A stretch of DNA of 64,000 nt, taken from Bacilli bacterium (GTDB taxonomy: Bacteria > Bacillota_I > Bacilli_A > RF39 > UBA660). Made by a program: the position numbers and the translations under genes. The stretch spans positions 1 through 64,000 of the forward strand of contig JAFXOW010000003.1 of the NCBI GenBank assembly GCA_017528315.1, written 5' to 3'. This document shows, in pieces, positions 42,869 to 50,674 of the stretch. Every line of letters starts with the position of its first letter. Position 1 is the first letter of the stretch. Below the pieces are notes generated by a model. The model was not told the origin of the DNA. It did no database searches and worked only from the letters and a program-made list of their open reading frames with translations.

Positions 42869-44074
42869 ATGAAAATTAAAAAATTATATATATTACTAGC
42901 AGTTATAAGTTTATTTTTAATAACACCAAATGCTAATGCTAAAACCTTAAGAGATTTAAAAAATGAACTTGCTGCTTTAAAGCAAAAGAAAGCAAATAAT
43001 GAAAGCCAAAAAAAATTAACGGAACAAGAAAGAAATACAATTAATAATAATATTAAAGCCACAAGCAATAAGATAACCGAAAGTGAAAATACTATTAAAC
43101 AATTAACTGAAGAAATAAATGATTTAAATGATAAAATTAAAGAAAAAGAATTAGAGATTAAAGAAATTATTCACTTTCTACAAGTATCTAATGGAGAAAA
43201 TGCTTATCTTGAATATATATTTGGTTCTAAGGATATTACCGATTTTATTTATAGAAGTGCAGTATCTGGTCAACTAGTATCATATAACGATAAATTAATG
43301 GATGAATATAATGATACTATTGTTAAAAACAAAGAAAAGCAAGTTAATCTAAAAAATGAAATTGAAAGCTTAGGAGCAAAACAAAAAGAATTAGAAGTTC
43401 AATTTGAAAAATTAGGTAGTGAAATAAAAAATATATCTGAAATTAGTATGTCAATTGATGAAGAAATATCTGCTCAAGAAAAAGCTGTTTATCATTATGA
43501 AAAAGAATTAAAGTGTGAACTTGATGAAGATATCAATAGTTGTGGTAAGATTCCTTTTTCTGGTAAATTCATAAGACCTGTTACTAATGGACGTATTACT
43601 AGCAATTATGGATCACGTTGTTATTGGAATCAAACTCAAGGAAGAAATGTTTGTACTTATCATTATGGTATAGATATTTCTGGAGGCGATACCAAAATAT
43701 ATGCTGCTGCACCTGGAACAGTTGCTTCAATTCAATGGTATCAAAGTTGTGGTGGAACTAAAATATTTGTTCACCATAATGTTAATGGAACTTATTATAC
43801 AACTGGATATTATCATTTAAAAACTGTTAATGTTAAAGTTGGAGATTATGTTGATCAAAATACAGTAATTGCTACAATGGGTGGTGATTCTTCAACTTGG
43901 AGTTATGATAAATGTACAACTGGTCAACACTTACACTTTGCTGTTGCAACAGGTTTATATTTAAGAGATTATACCTATTGGTCTCAATTTGAAGCACATA
44001 ATCTAAATCCGGTTAGTGTTGTTAACTTCCCAGCTTATGGTGTATGGTTTGCAAACAGAGTTACTAAATACTAG
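42869..44074 (+). CDS. Secreted M23 peptidase with N-terminal coiled coil (EnvC/PcsB-like layout)
   Basis: A 401-residue exported protein: signal peptide (about 1-24, cut after ANA), two coiled-coil segments (about 25-105 and 140-210), and a LytM/M23 zinc endopeptidase domain (about 235-375). The zinc motifs are YHYGIDISGG (HxxxD) and GQHLHFAV (HxH). The layout resembles EnvC/NlpD and streptococcal PcsB, where the coiled coil couples the hydrolase to FtsEX during division. It has its own extended -10 (TGATATAAT, 42834-42842) and TGAGGT ribosome site. Internal Cys residues around the active domain could form disulfides. Confidence 0.92.
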   Translation: MKIKKLYILLAVISLFLITPNANAKTLRDLKNELAALKQKKANNESQKKLTEQERNTINNNIKATSNKITESENTIKQLTEEINDLNDKIKEKELEIKEIIHFLQVSNGENAYLEYIFGSKDITDFIYRSAVSGQLVSYNDKLMDEYNDTIVKNKEKQVNLKNEIESLGAKQKELEVQFEKLGSEIKNISEISMSIDEEISAQEKAVYHYEKELKCELDEDINSCGKIPFSGKFIRPVTNGRITSNYGSRCYWNQTQGRNVCTYHYGIDISGGDTKIYAAAPGTVASIQWYQSCGGTKIFVHHNVNGTYYTTGYYHLKTVNVKVGDYVDQNTVIATMGGDSSTWSYDKCTTGQHLHFAVATGLYLRDYTYWSQFEAHNLNPVSVVNFPAYGVWFANRVTKY

Positions 44075-44083
44075 TAACTCTGT
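44055..44083 (+). terminator. Terminator of the M23 peptidase gene at 42869
   Basis: ACAGAGTTAC - 9 bases - GTAACTCTGT followed by TTTATAT; it overlaps the last codons. Confidence 0.7.
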
Positions 44084-44100
44084 TTTATATAAAAAAAATA

Positions 44101-44553
44101 TCATTTATGATATTCTTCGTTATTTAAAATTTTAAAACTTCTATATATTTGTTCTAATAATATTACTCTAAATAGTTGATGAGGAAATGTTAGTTTAGAA
44201 AAAGAAATTCTTTCACTAACTATTTTTTTTATATCATCATGTACACCATATGAACCACCTATAATAAAATTAATATTGGAATTCACTTGTCTTATTTTAT
44301 CAATATTATAAGCAAATTCTATACTATTTAACTCATGTCCATTTAAATCTAGTAATATATTATAATCAGTTATTTTTATGTTTTTTAAAATACTATCTCT
44401 TTCAACTTCTAAAGTCTTTTTCAAATCATAATCTACATCTATAAGTTCTACTATATCTAACTTAGTATATTTATTAAGTCTTTTAGTATATTCATCTATA
44501 GCATCTCTTAAATATTGCTCTTTTATTTTTCCAACACAAATTATTTTTATCAT
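44101..44553 (-). CDS. rlmH: 23S rRNA pseudouridine-1915 N3-methyltransferase RlmH
   Basis: An SPOUT methyltransferase of 150 residues (usual length about 155-159) that methylates pseudouridine 1915 of 23S rRNA on assembled ribosomes. The N-terminus MIKIICVGKIKEQYL, the SAM knot IIGGSYGVHDDI and the C-terminal EQIYRSFKILNNEEYHK are diagnostic. The ATG overlaps the stop of the MBL gene by four bases. The order dnaB ... MBL ... rlmH is the yycJ-rlmH end of the yyc region in Bacilli. In staphylococci the 3' end of this gene is the SCC insertion site; here it is intact with no such element. Confidence 0.96.
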   Translation of the reverse strand: MIKIICVGKIKEQYLRDAIDEYTKRLNKYTKLDIVELIDVDYDLKKTLEVERDSILKNIKITDYNILLDLNGHELNSIEFAYNIDKIRQVNSNINFIIGGSYGVHDDIKKIVSERISFSKLTFPHQLFRVILLEQIYRSFKILNNEEYHK

Positions 44554-45299
44554 ATACGTACCACCATATCTTCATTTTGTCTTGCTGCTTTAACTTCTAC
44601 TCTATTATCTATCAAATCACTTACCGTTTTAATTGCTAAATCTTCTAAATTATTGGTTTCACTTAAATGTGCTAAAATTATTTGTTTGGTATTATCACCA
44701 ATTAATTCATTTAAATATTTACCAGTCATTTCATTTGATAAGTGTCCCGTATCCGATATTACTCTTTGTTTTAAAATATAAGGATAAGGACCATCCATTA
44801 ACATTTTTGGGTCATGATTACTTTCTATTATATATATATTTTTATTTTTCATATAAGAAAGATTCTTTTTACTAATATAACCAGTATCCGTCATATAAAG
44901 AAGCGAAGTTGTATCTTCTATTACAAAACCAACTGGATAAAGAGCATCATGAGAAGTATGTAAAAATCTAATTTTTAAATCATCTATTTGAAACTGTTCT
45001 TCATCAATAGTTATAATATAATCTTTATCAATTGCTTTATTGATGGCTTTATACATTTCAATTGGAATATAAACATTTTTTTTAGAATGTTTTACAACTG
45101 AAGCAAGTCCTGCAATATGATCCTTATGTTCATGAGTTATTAAAATAAAATCTATATCTTTAAATGTATAACCATGATTTTCTAAAATCATTTTAGTCTT
45201 AGGATAAGAAAATCCTACATCAATTAAAATTTTTTTTGTATCTGTTAAAAGTAATGTCGAATTTCCTTTTGATCCACTTCCCAGAATTATTGCTTCCAT
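44550..45299 (-). CDS. walJ: MBL-fold metallohydrolase, YycJ/WalJ family
   Basis: A 249-residue metallo-beta-lactamase-fold protein of the YycJ/WalJ group. The N-terminal LGSGSKGNSTLL and the metal-binding HEHKDHIAG are typical, with further ligands in DTGYIS and HLSE near the C-terminus. WalJ is linked to coordination of cell division and DNA replication or repair (possible 5'-exonuclease). Its start codon overlaps the stop of the M23 gene. It sits in the rplI-dnaB-M23-walJ-rlmH run. Confidence 0.9.
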   Translation of the reverse strand: MEAIILGSGSKGNSTLLLTDTKKILIDVGFSYPKTKMILENHGYTFKDIDFILITHEHKDHIAGLASVVKHSKKNVYIPIEMYKAINKAIDKDYIITIDEEQFQIDDLKIRFLHTSHDALYPVGFVIEDTTSLLYMTDTGYISKKNLSYMKNKNIYIIESNHDPKMLMDGPYPYILKQRVISDTGHLSNEMTGKYLNELIGDNTKQIILAHLSETNNLEDLAIKTVSDLIDNRVEVKAARQNEDMVVRI

Positions 45300-46828
45300 T
45301 AGTAGAACAATAATGGATTTATCGCTTCTCCACCATTATATGGAGCACCTCTCCATATTTCAAAGTGTAAATGTGTACCATAGCAATTACCACTACAACC
45401 CATGTCTCCTATTGTTTGTCCCATTACTACATAATCACCTTTTTTAACATAAGGTGAAATTGTAACCATATGAGCATATCTTGAATAATAACCATTTTGA
45501 TGATCAATTTGCACGTAATTTCCTGATAAGCCATTATAGCCAATATCAACAACTACTCCTGGTTTAGCTGCATATATTGGTGAACCATAACCAGTTCCGG
45601 ATATATCAACACCACTATGAAGTCGTCCCCAACGCCATCCAAATTGACTAGAAATAATATACGGAATATTGGTTGGCCAACCCCAATTACCAGCCGAAAC
45701 TATAGTTGGTTGTTTTCCACCTTTTACAATTATTTCATTTACAACTGGTTTTAACTCCTCAGTACTTGAAATTAAAGCCGTCACTATCTCACCATTTACT
45801 TCCTTAATCTTTTGAGTAATACGATTTACTCCATTACTTCCAGCTGTTCTAGTTGCTTGGTATCCTACTAATTGACTATTATCATAGATGTATTCTGTTT
45901 TATAAGCAACCGTTTGATCTTCAACCTTATGAATTTCTTTTACTGTTTGAAAAACTGGATCAAGTATTCCAACTGTTAATTTTTGACCAGCATAAAGAAG
46001 GGCATTACTACTTTTTAAATTAGCATTAGCAATTAAAACTTCATTAACATTCATTTTATTAGCTTCAGCAACGCTTACTAACGTATCTCCATCTTGAACA
46101 GTATAAGTAGACATATTTTGATTTTTACCAAATAATAAATATTCTGTTAAATCATTTTCATTAGTATATATTTTTTCATTAACAGGAAGAAAGCTCTCAG
46201 TATAAGTAATCTTAGCATCAATATATAAATTTTCTAATGATTCTCCTGTATCAATTATACTTTTTTGAACTTCATTTTCATAATCAGTAAATTCATCTTC
46301 AGATACAAATGATAAAACGACTTTTTTAGCAGCATTAGCAAATATTTCTTTATCTAAAATATTTATATACGTTTTCTTTTCCTTATTGTTTTTTTCTTCT
46401 TCCGTCTCTCCTTCACTTTCGTAATCGGTTGCATTAGTTTTATCAATTAATACTTTGTAACCTTTAATCGTAAATGGTTCTTTTTCATTCATTATATTAT
46501 AAATACTTTCAATTGATGTAATATTTTCTTCATAAGTAATATCCTTTTCAACATTTATATCATTTGGAATATATACATTATCAACCTTATACTTATCCAT
46601 TAATTCCTTTTGCATATGATTAATATAATTATATAATTCCTTATCTGATTGAATTAAACCAATGCTTTCTCCTTTTAGATATACTCTATATGCTTCAATT
46701 GGTACTTTTGACTTACTTAAAACATCACTACTACTAAAAAATGTAATTCCAACACTTAAAATTAAAGATATAACAATACCTATTATTAAAGTATTATTAT
46801 TTTTTTTATTATTTATATTATTATCCAA
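45299..46828 (-). CDS. Membrane-anchored LysM-G5-M23 peptidoglycan endopeptidase
   Basis: About 509 residues: membrane anchor (about 10-32), an alpha/beta stalk, a LysM peptidoglycan-binding domain (YTVQDGDTLVSVAEANKMNV), a G5 domain (about 300-375) and a C-terminal M23 endopeptidase with HSGVDISG and THLHFEIW. The order LysM-G5-M23 is common in Firmicutes wall hydrolases near yycH/I/J. The likely start is TTG at 46828, which has AAAGGAG eight bases upstream and overlaps the dnaB stop; an open GTG further up has no ribosome site. Peptide crosslinks are the expected substrate. Confidence 0.9.
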   Translation of the reverse strand: MDNNINNKKNNNTLIIGIVISLILSVGITFFSSSDVLSKSKVPIEAYRVYLKGESIGLIQSDKELYNYINHMQKELMDKYKVDNVYIPNDINVEKDITYEENITSIESIYNIMNEKEPFTIKGYKVLIDKTNATDYESEGETEEEKNNKEKKTYINILDKEIFANAAKKVVLSFVSEDEFTDYENEVQKSIIDTGESLENLYIDAKITYTESFLPVNEKIYTNENDLTEYLLFGKNQNMSTYTVQDGDTLVSVAEANKMNVNEVLIANANLKSSNALLYAGQKLTVGILDPVFQTVKEIHKVEDQTVAYKTEYIYDNSQLVGYQATRTAGSNGVNRITQKIKEVNGEIVTALISSTEELKPVVNEIIVKGGKQPTIVSAGNWGWPTNIPYIISSQFGWRWGRLHSGVDISGTGYGSPIYAAKPGVVVDIGYNGLSGNYVQIDHQNGYYSRYAHMVTISPYVKKGDYVVMGQTIGDMGCSGNCYGTHLHFEIWRGAPYNGGEAINPLLFY

Positions 46829-48188
46829 CCTCTTCACTCCTTTCAACACTTATATTTGCTTCAGCTGTAAAGTTTAAAAATGTACTCATATCTCTCTTAA
46901 ATAACAAATTAATTGTTCCGGTTGAACCATTTCTATGCTTTCCAATAATAAGTTCACTAACACTGGTATTATTATCAGTTCTAGCAGACTTATTATAATA
47001 ATCATCACGATATAAAAAAGCAACAATATCGGCATCTTGTTCAATTGAACCAGATTCACGTAAATCACTCATTAAAGGTCTCTTATCCTCTCTTGCTTCA
47101 ACTGAACGTGATAATTGACAAAGAGCAATAACGGGAATTTCTAATTCCATAGCAAGCATTTTTAATGATCTAGAAATATCTGAAACTTCTTGTTGACGAT
47201 TAGCACCATAATTTTTTCCACCAGATACTAATTGTAAATAGTCAATTATAACTAAATCTAAACCACTTGAAGAGCTTTTTAAACGACGACATTTAGAACG
47301 AATTTCTCCAATGGTTATACCTGGTGTATCATCGATAAAAAGATTAGTATCTTCAAGTTGACTTAAAGCCTCATTAAATTTAACATAATCATTGTTGTTA
47401 AACTTACCACTCATAAATTTATAGCCTTCAATTTGACCAAGGCTTGATAACATACGATTAGCAAGTTGTTCGGCACCCATTTCTAAGTTAAATATAGCAA
47501 CAGACTTTTTTGATGATATAGCAACATTAGTTGCCAAATTTAAAGCAAAAGCTGTTTTTCCCATTGCAGGACGTGCTCCAATTATAATTAATTGATTCTC
47601 GTGAAGTCCCGAAGTTATTTTATCAAAATCACTCCATCCAGTAGCAATACCAGTAATATCACCTTTAGTTTCTGCTAATGTTTGTAAATTTCTTTGAACA
47701 CTATTAACAACATCTTTAATCGTTCTAAACTCCGTTGAACGTCTATCTTTAACAATACTTAATATTTTTCTTTCAGCTTCATCAAGAGTTTCTGATACAT
47801 CTTTATCAGTTTCATATCCCATTTGATTAACTTCATTTGACACTTCAATTAAACGTCTAAGTAGACTATCATCATTAACAATTTTTAAATAATAATTAAT
47901 ATTAGCAGCGGTTGACTCGGTATTTAATACTTCAGTTAGATAAATTACCCCACCTATTTCCTCAAGATAACCTTTATTTTTAAGTTCATTAGTAATTGTT
48001 GTCATATCTATAGGAATATTTGCATCATATAAACTTTTTAAACAAATATAGATTTTTTTATTATTATCATAGTAAAATGAACTTTCAGAAAGCGTTTCAA
48101 AAGCCAAATCCTGAGCACTTTTAGATAAGAATATTGCACTTAAAACCGCTTTTTCAGCTTCAATACTATTAGGTACACTTCTTAACAT
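46821..48188 (-). CDS. dnaB: Replicative DNA helicase DnaB
   Basis: The hexameric replicative helicase (455 residues; dnaC in B. subtilis naming). N-terminal helical collar (SIEAEKAVLSAIF, about 1-150), linker helix, and RecA-like motor with Walker A GARPAMGKTAFAL (about 205-217), Walker B DLVIIDYLQL and the C-terminal SDLRESGSIEQDADIV and KHRNGSTG segments. The ribosome site AGAGGAG is formed by the last codons of rplI (three-base gap). The C-terminal codons in turn supply the ribosome site of the following M23 gene. Confidence 0.98.
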   Translation of the reverse strand: MLRSVPNSIEAEKAVLSAIFLSKSAQDLAFETLSESSFYYDNNKKIYICLKSLYDANIPIDMTTITNELKNKGYLEEIGGVIYLTEVLNTESTAANINYYLKIVNDDSLLRRLIEVSNEVNQMGYETDKDVSETLDEAERKILSIVKDRRSTEFRTIKDVVNSVQRNLQTLAETKGDITGIATGWSDFDKITSGLHENQLIIIGARPAMGKTAFALNLATNVAISSKKSVAIFNLEMGAEQLANRMLSSLGQIEGYKFMSGKFNNNDYVKFNEALSQLEDTNLFIDDTPGITIGEIRSKCRRLKSSSSGLDLVIIDYLQLVSGGKNYGANRQQEVSDISRSLKMLAMELEIPVIALCQLSRSVEAREDKRPLMSDLRESGSIEQDADIVAFLYRDDYYNKSARTDNNTSVSELIIGKHRNGSTGTINLLFKRDMSTFLNFTAEANISVERSEEVG

Positions 48189-48191
48189 AAA

Positions 48192-48626
48192 TTACTCCTC
48201 TGTATGAACTTTTAAATTACATACTATGTCTTTATATAAAGTTACTTTAATAATATGCATACCAAGTGAATTAATTAATTGATTTTCTATTTGTTTTTTA
48301 TCAATATTATATCCAAGTTTTAAAAGTTCTTCTTTTATTTGTTTTGTACTAATGCTTCCAAACATTTTACCATTGGTTGTTTTTACTTTAAATTTTAAGG
48401 TAATATTTTCTAATTTTTTCTTTAATTCTTCTGCATCTTTTCTATTTTCTAAATCTATTTCTTTATCTTTTTCTTTTTGTTTATTTAATTTATTTAGGCT
48501 TCCTTCTGTTTTCTTAATAGCTAATCCCTTCTTAATTAAAAAATTCATTCCATAGCCATCACTTACTTCTTTTATTTCCCCTTTTTTTCCTTGACCTTTA
48601 ACATCTTTTAAAAATATAACTTGCAT
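48192..48626 (-). CDS. rplI: 50S ribosomal protein L9
   Basis: L9 (144 residues, normal length) with the N-terminal domain [30 protein letters not shown], the long connecting helix rich in Lys/Glu (about 40-80) and a C-terminal rRNA-binding domain. It leads the rplI-dnaB operon, which begins after the rpsR terminator and has an extended -10 promoter. AAGGAGG precedes the ATG. Confidence 0.97.
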   Translation of the reverse strand: MQVIFLKDVKGQGKKGEIKEVSDGYGMNFLIKKGLAIKKTEGSLNKLNKQKEKDKEIDLENRKDAEELKKKLENITLKFKVKTTNGKMFGSISTKQIKEELLKLGYNIDKKQIENQLINSLGMHIIKVTLYKDIVCNLKVHTEE

Positions 48627-48658
48627 AGTACCCTCCTTGTAAATAAATATATATAAGT

Positions 48659-48667
48659 ATTATATCA
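48659..48667 (-). promoter_or_regulatory. Extended -10 promoter of rplI-dnaB
   Basis: Minus-strand TGATATAAT (TATAAT at 48659-48664) between the rpsR terminator and the rplI ribosome site. Confidence 0.5.
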
Positions 48668-48681
48668 TTAAATAAAAAAAA

Positions 48682-48706
48682 TAGGAATATAAAATTCTTA
48701 TTCCTA
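48682..48706 (-). terminator. Terminator of rpsF-ssb-rpsR
   Basis: Minus-strand TAGGAATA - 9 bases - TATTCCTA followed by eight T; the left arm starts with the rpsR stop codon. Confidence 0.75.
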
Positions 48707-48925
48707 CTTATTTGTAAATGGAAGTAATGCTATAGCACGAGCTTTTTTAATTTGAGTAGCAATATATCTTTGATGTTTAGCACATGCACCAGTTACACGA
48801 CGAGGTAATATTTTACCTTTATCATTTATATATTTTTTTAAGATTTCAACATCTTTATAGTTAATATCTTTACCAGTTGTACACATATAACATACTTTTT
48901 TCTTTTTTCTATAAAATTCTGCCAT
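48704..48925 (-). CDS. rpsR: 30S ribosomal protein S18
   Basis: S18 (73 residues) with CYMC near the N-terminus and CAKHQRYI later. This is the Cys-containing C+ form that can hold zinc, whereas many bacteria have the Cys-less form. It partners S6 in the 30S platform. It follows ssb by 12 bases with AAGGAGG, and ends in a terminator. The order rpsF-ssb-rpsR is conserved in Firmicutes. Confidence 0.97.
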   Translation of the reverse strand: MAEFYRKKKKVCYMCTTGKDINYKDVEILKKYINDKGKILPRRVTGACAKHQRYIATQIKKARAIALLPFTNK

Positions 48926-48937
48926 TTTATCCTCCTT

Positions 48938-49441
48938 CTAGAAAGGTAAATCGCTGTCATCTATTTCAATTTTATCTCCAAAATCCTTAAATGGATCTGA
49001 TTCATCACTACTATTTGTATTATTTGTAGTATCAGAGAAATCATAAGGAGTAAGATTTGATTGACTATCTGATGTTTGATTATTAAAATTAGATGAAGAA
49101 TCATTTTCTAAAGCTTGTCTACTTCCTTTAGAATCTAAAAATTGAAATTCATCGATTACAACATCAGTTGTATAAATTCTCTTACCATCTTTATCATCAT
49201 ATGATCCGGTTTGAATTCTACCACTAACAGCAATTTGACTTCCTTTTGTTAAATATTTTTTCATTGTTTCAGCACGATTACCAAAAGCAACAATATTAAT
49301 AAAATCTGCTTCACGCTCTCCGTTTTGATTAGTAAATTGTCTATCAACAGCAATGGATGAACGCATAACAGCATTATTACTTGCTCCATATCTTAAATCT
49401 GGATCTCTGGTTAATCTTCCTACTAAAAATACTTTATTCAT
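48938..49441 (-). CDS. ssb: Single-stranded DNA-binding protein
   Basis: Ssb (167 residues): the OB fold (about 1-110, starting MNKVFLVGRLTRDPDLR), a Ser/Asn/Asp-rich disordered linker and the conserved acidic tip DDSDLPF that docks repair and replication proteins. It lies between rpsF and rpsR as usual, with AAAGGAG as ribosome site. Confidence 0.97.
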   Translation of the reverse strand: MNKVFLVGRLTRDPDLRYGASNNAVMRSSIAVDRQFTNQNGEREADFINIVAFGNRAETMKKYLTKGSQIAVSGRIQTGSYDDKDGKRIYTTDVVIDEFQFLDSKGSRQALENDSSSNFNNQTSDSQSNLTPYDFSDTTNNTNSSDESDPFKDFGDKIEIDDSDLPF

Positions 49442-49451
49442 TTTTACTCCT

Positions 49452-49736
49452 TTAATCTACTTTAACTACGATATGTCTAATTATATCTTCGTTAATGTTT
49501 GCAATTCTATCAAACTCTTTAACTGCAGCAGGTTCTGCTTCTACAGTAATTAAGAAGTAGCTACCATTTTTAAATCCTTGTACTTCGTAAGCAAGTTCAC
49601 GTCTTCCCATATTCTTTTCAGAAACGATTTTAGCTTTTTGCTCACTAAGCATTTTTTTAATGCCTTCTACAACATTTTTAGTTGCTTCCTCTTCTAGAGT
49701 TGGTTTAATTACAAACATAAGTTCATAATTACGCAT
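49452..49736 (-). CDS. rpsF: 30S ribosomal protein S6
   Basis: S6 (94 residues, usual size) with the starting text MRNYELMFVIKP and the central GRRELAYEVQGFKNGSYFLI. First gene of the rpsF-ssb-rpsR operon, with the strong ribosome site AAAGGAGGTG. The S6-S18 pair often represses its own operon through the leader RNA. Confidence 0.97.
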   Translation of the reverse strand: MRNYELMFVIKPTLEEEATKNVVEGIKKMLSEQKAKIVSEKNMGRRELAYEVQGFKNGSYFLITVEAEPAAVKEFDRIANINEDIIRHIVVKVD

Positions 49737-49740
49737 CCTA

Positions 49741-49839
49741 ACACCTCCTTTTGGACTAATGGACTCCTAAGAGCCAAGAAAGTTTTGAAGTAACAAATTA
49801 CTTCGTACATAATATAGCATAAACCAAAAAAAAATTCAA
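49741..49839 (-). promoter_or_regulatory. rpsF promoter and structured leader
   Basis: Minus strand: -35 TTGAAT (49834-49839), a 17-base spacer, extended -10 TGCTATATT (TATATT at 49811-49816). The leader has the hairpin AAGTAA-TTTG-TTACTT and then a TTGG...CCAA-bounded hairpin containing GGAGTCC just before the ribosome site. Autoregulation by S6:S18 is known in other bacteria; I cannot confirm the specific motif here. Confidence 0.5.
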
Positions 49840-49896
49840 CATAAATGTGAATTTATTTGTAAAATTAATATATTATATACTGTATCAAACTATGAA

Positions 49897-50604
49897 CTAT
49901 TCTAATACTTTATAATCTATTTTCTCATCTTTTTTATAAATAGTTAATTTTTCTTTATTATCACAAGTTACTAGTAATAATTCTTCTGGATTATTATAGC
50001 CTTCTTTTGCTAGTCTTGTAATAAGCCAATTTTTATCATGACCAATAGTTTTAATATTATTTTCCATTATATTTCCATCTAATATTAAATTAGCAGTTAT
50101 ACCTCTATTATCAATTTTTAATTTCATATCACTAGGTGTTACTGGATGATACTTATTTTTGGGAAGAAAACTAATTTTACCAGAAGGCTCCATAATTGCA
50201 TAGTTAATTTCACTTATATCAAAATATCCACTTTCTCTTGCATCTTGAAGTAAATCATTTATATCAATCTTACACTTTTTTAATTGTTCTCTACTTATCT
50301 TACCATTTTCCATAATAATCACAGGTTCTCCCGTAATTAATCGCCTAGCAAAGATACTTTTTTCTGTTACAAATGATACAAACAAACTAAATATTCCATA
50401 AACACTCATAGAAACTAATCCTTCAATGATTGCTATATCATCATTTACAGTCATTTCAGCAGCAATATTTCCAAGTGATAATCCTATTATATAATCAAAA
50501 ATATTAAGTTCACTTATTTGTTTTTTTCCAAGTAACTTTATAACTAAAAACAAATAAATAACCGCAATACTCCCCTTTATACTCATAAATAAAATATTAT
50601 TCAC
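49897..50604 (-). CDS. DUF421 membrane protein, YetF family
   Basis: About 235 residues: three N-terminal membrane helices (about 3-75) with LLGKKQISELNIFDYIIGLSLGNIAAE, a DUF421 signature, followed by cytoplasmic alpha/beta domains (ARRLITGEPVIIMENGKI and LLQDARESGYFDISEINYAIMEPSG). YetF-type proteins are known from spore-forming Firmicutes and have been linked to spore membrane lipid or germination effects, but the biochemistry is unclear. The start is probably GTG at 50604 behind AGGTGG, which removes 15 odd residues of the longest frame. Confidence 0.85.
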   Translation of the reverse strand: MNNILFMSIKGSIAVIYLFLVIKLLGKKQISELNIFDYIIGLSLGNIAAEMTVNDDIAIIEGLVSMSVYGIFSLFVSFVTEKSIFARRLITGEPVIIMENGKISREQLKKCKIDINDLLQDARESGYFDISEINYAIMEPSGKISFLPKNKYHPVTPSDMKLKIDNRGITANLILDGNIMENNIKTIGHDKNWLITRLAKEGYNNPEELLLVTCDNKEKLTIYKKDEKIDYKVLE

Positions 50605-50650
50605 AATATCACCACCTATATTTTCCCCATAATATATTTTTATATACAAA

Positions 50651-50674
50651 AAAGAGTCTATTCTAAAACTCTTT
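50651..50674 (-). terminator. Terminator of the histidine-kinase-like gene
   Basis: Minus-strand AAAGAGT - 10 bases - ACTCTTT followed by TTT; it overlaps the last codons. Confidence 0.55.

Noticed and set aside
44101-44553. SCC-like insertion at rlmH
   Set aside because: rlmH is intact with its normal C-terminal end, and no ccr recombinase or repeat lies beside it.
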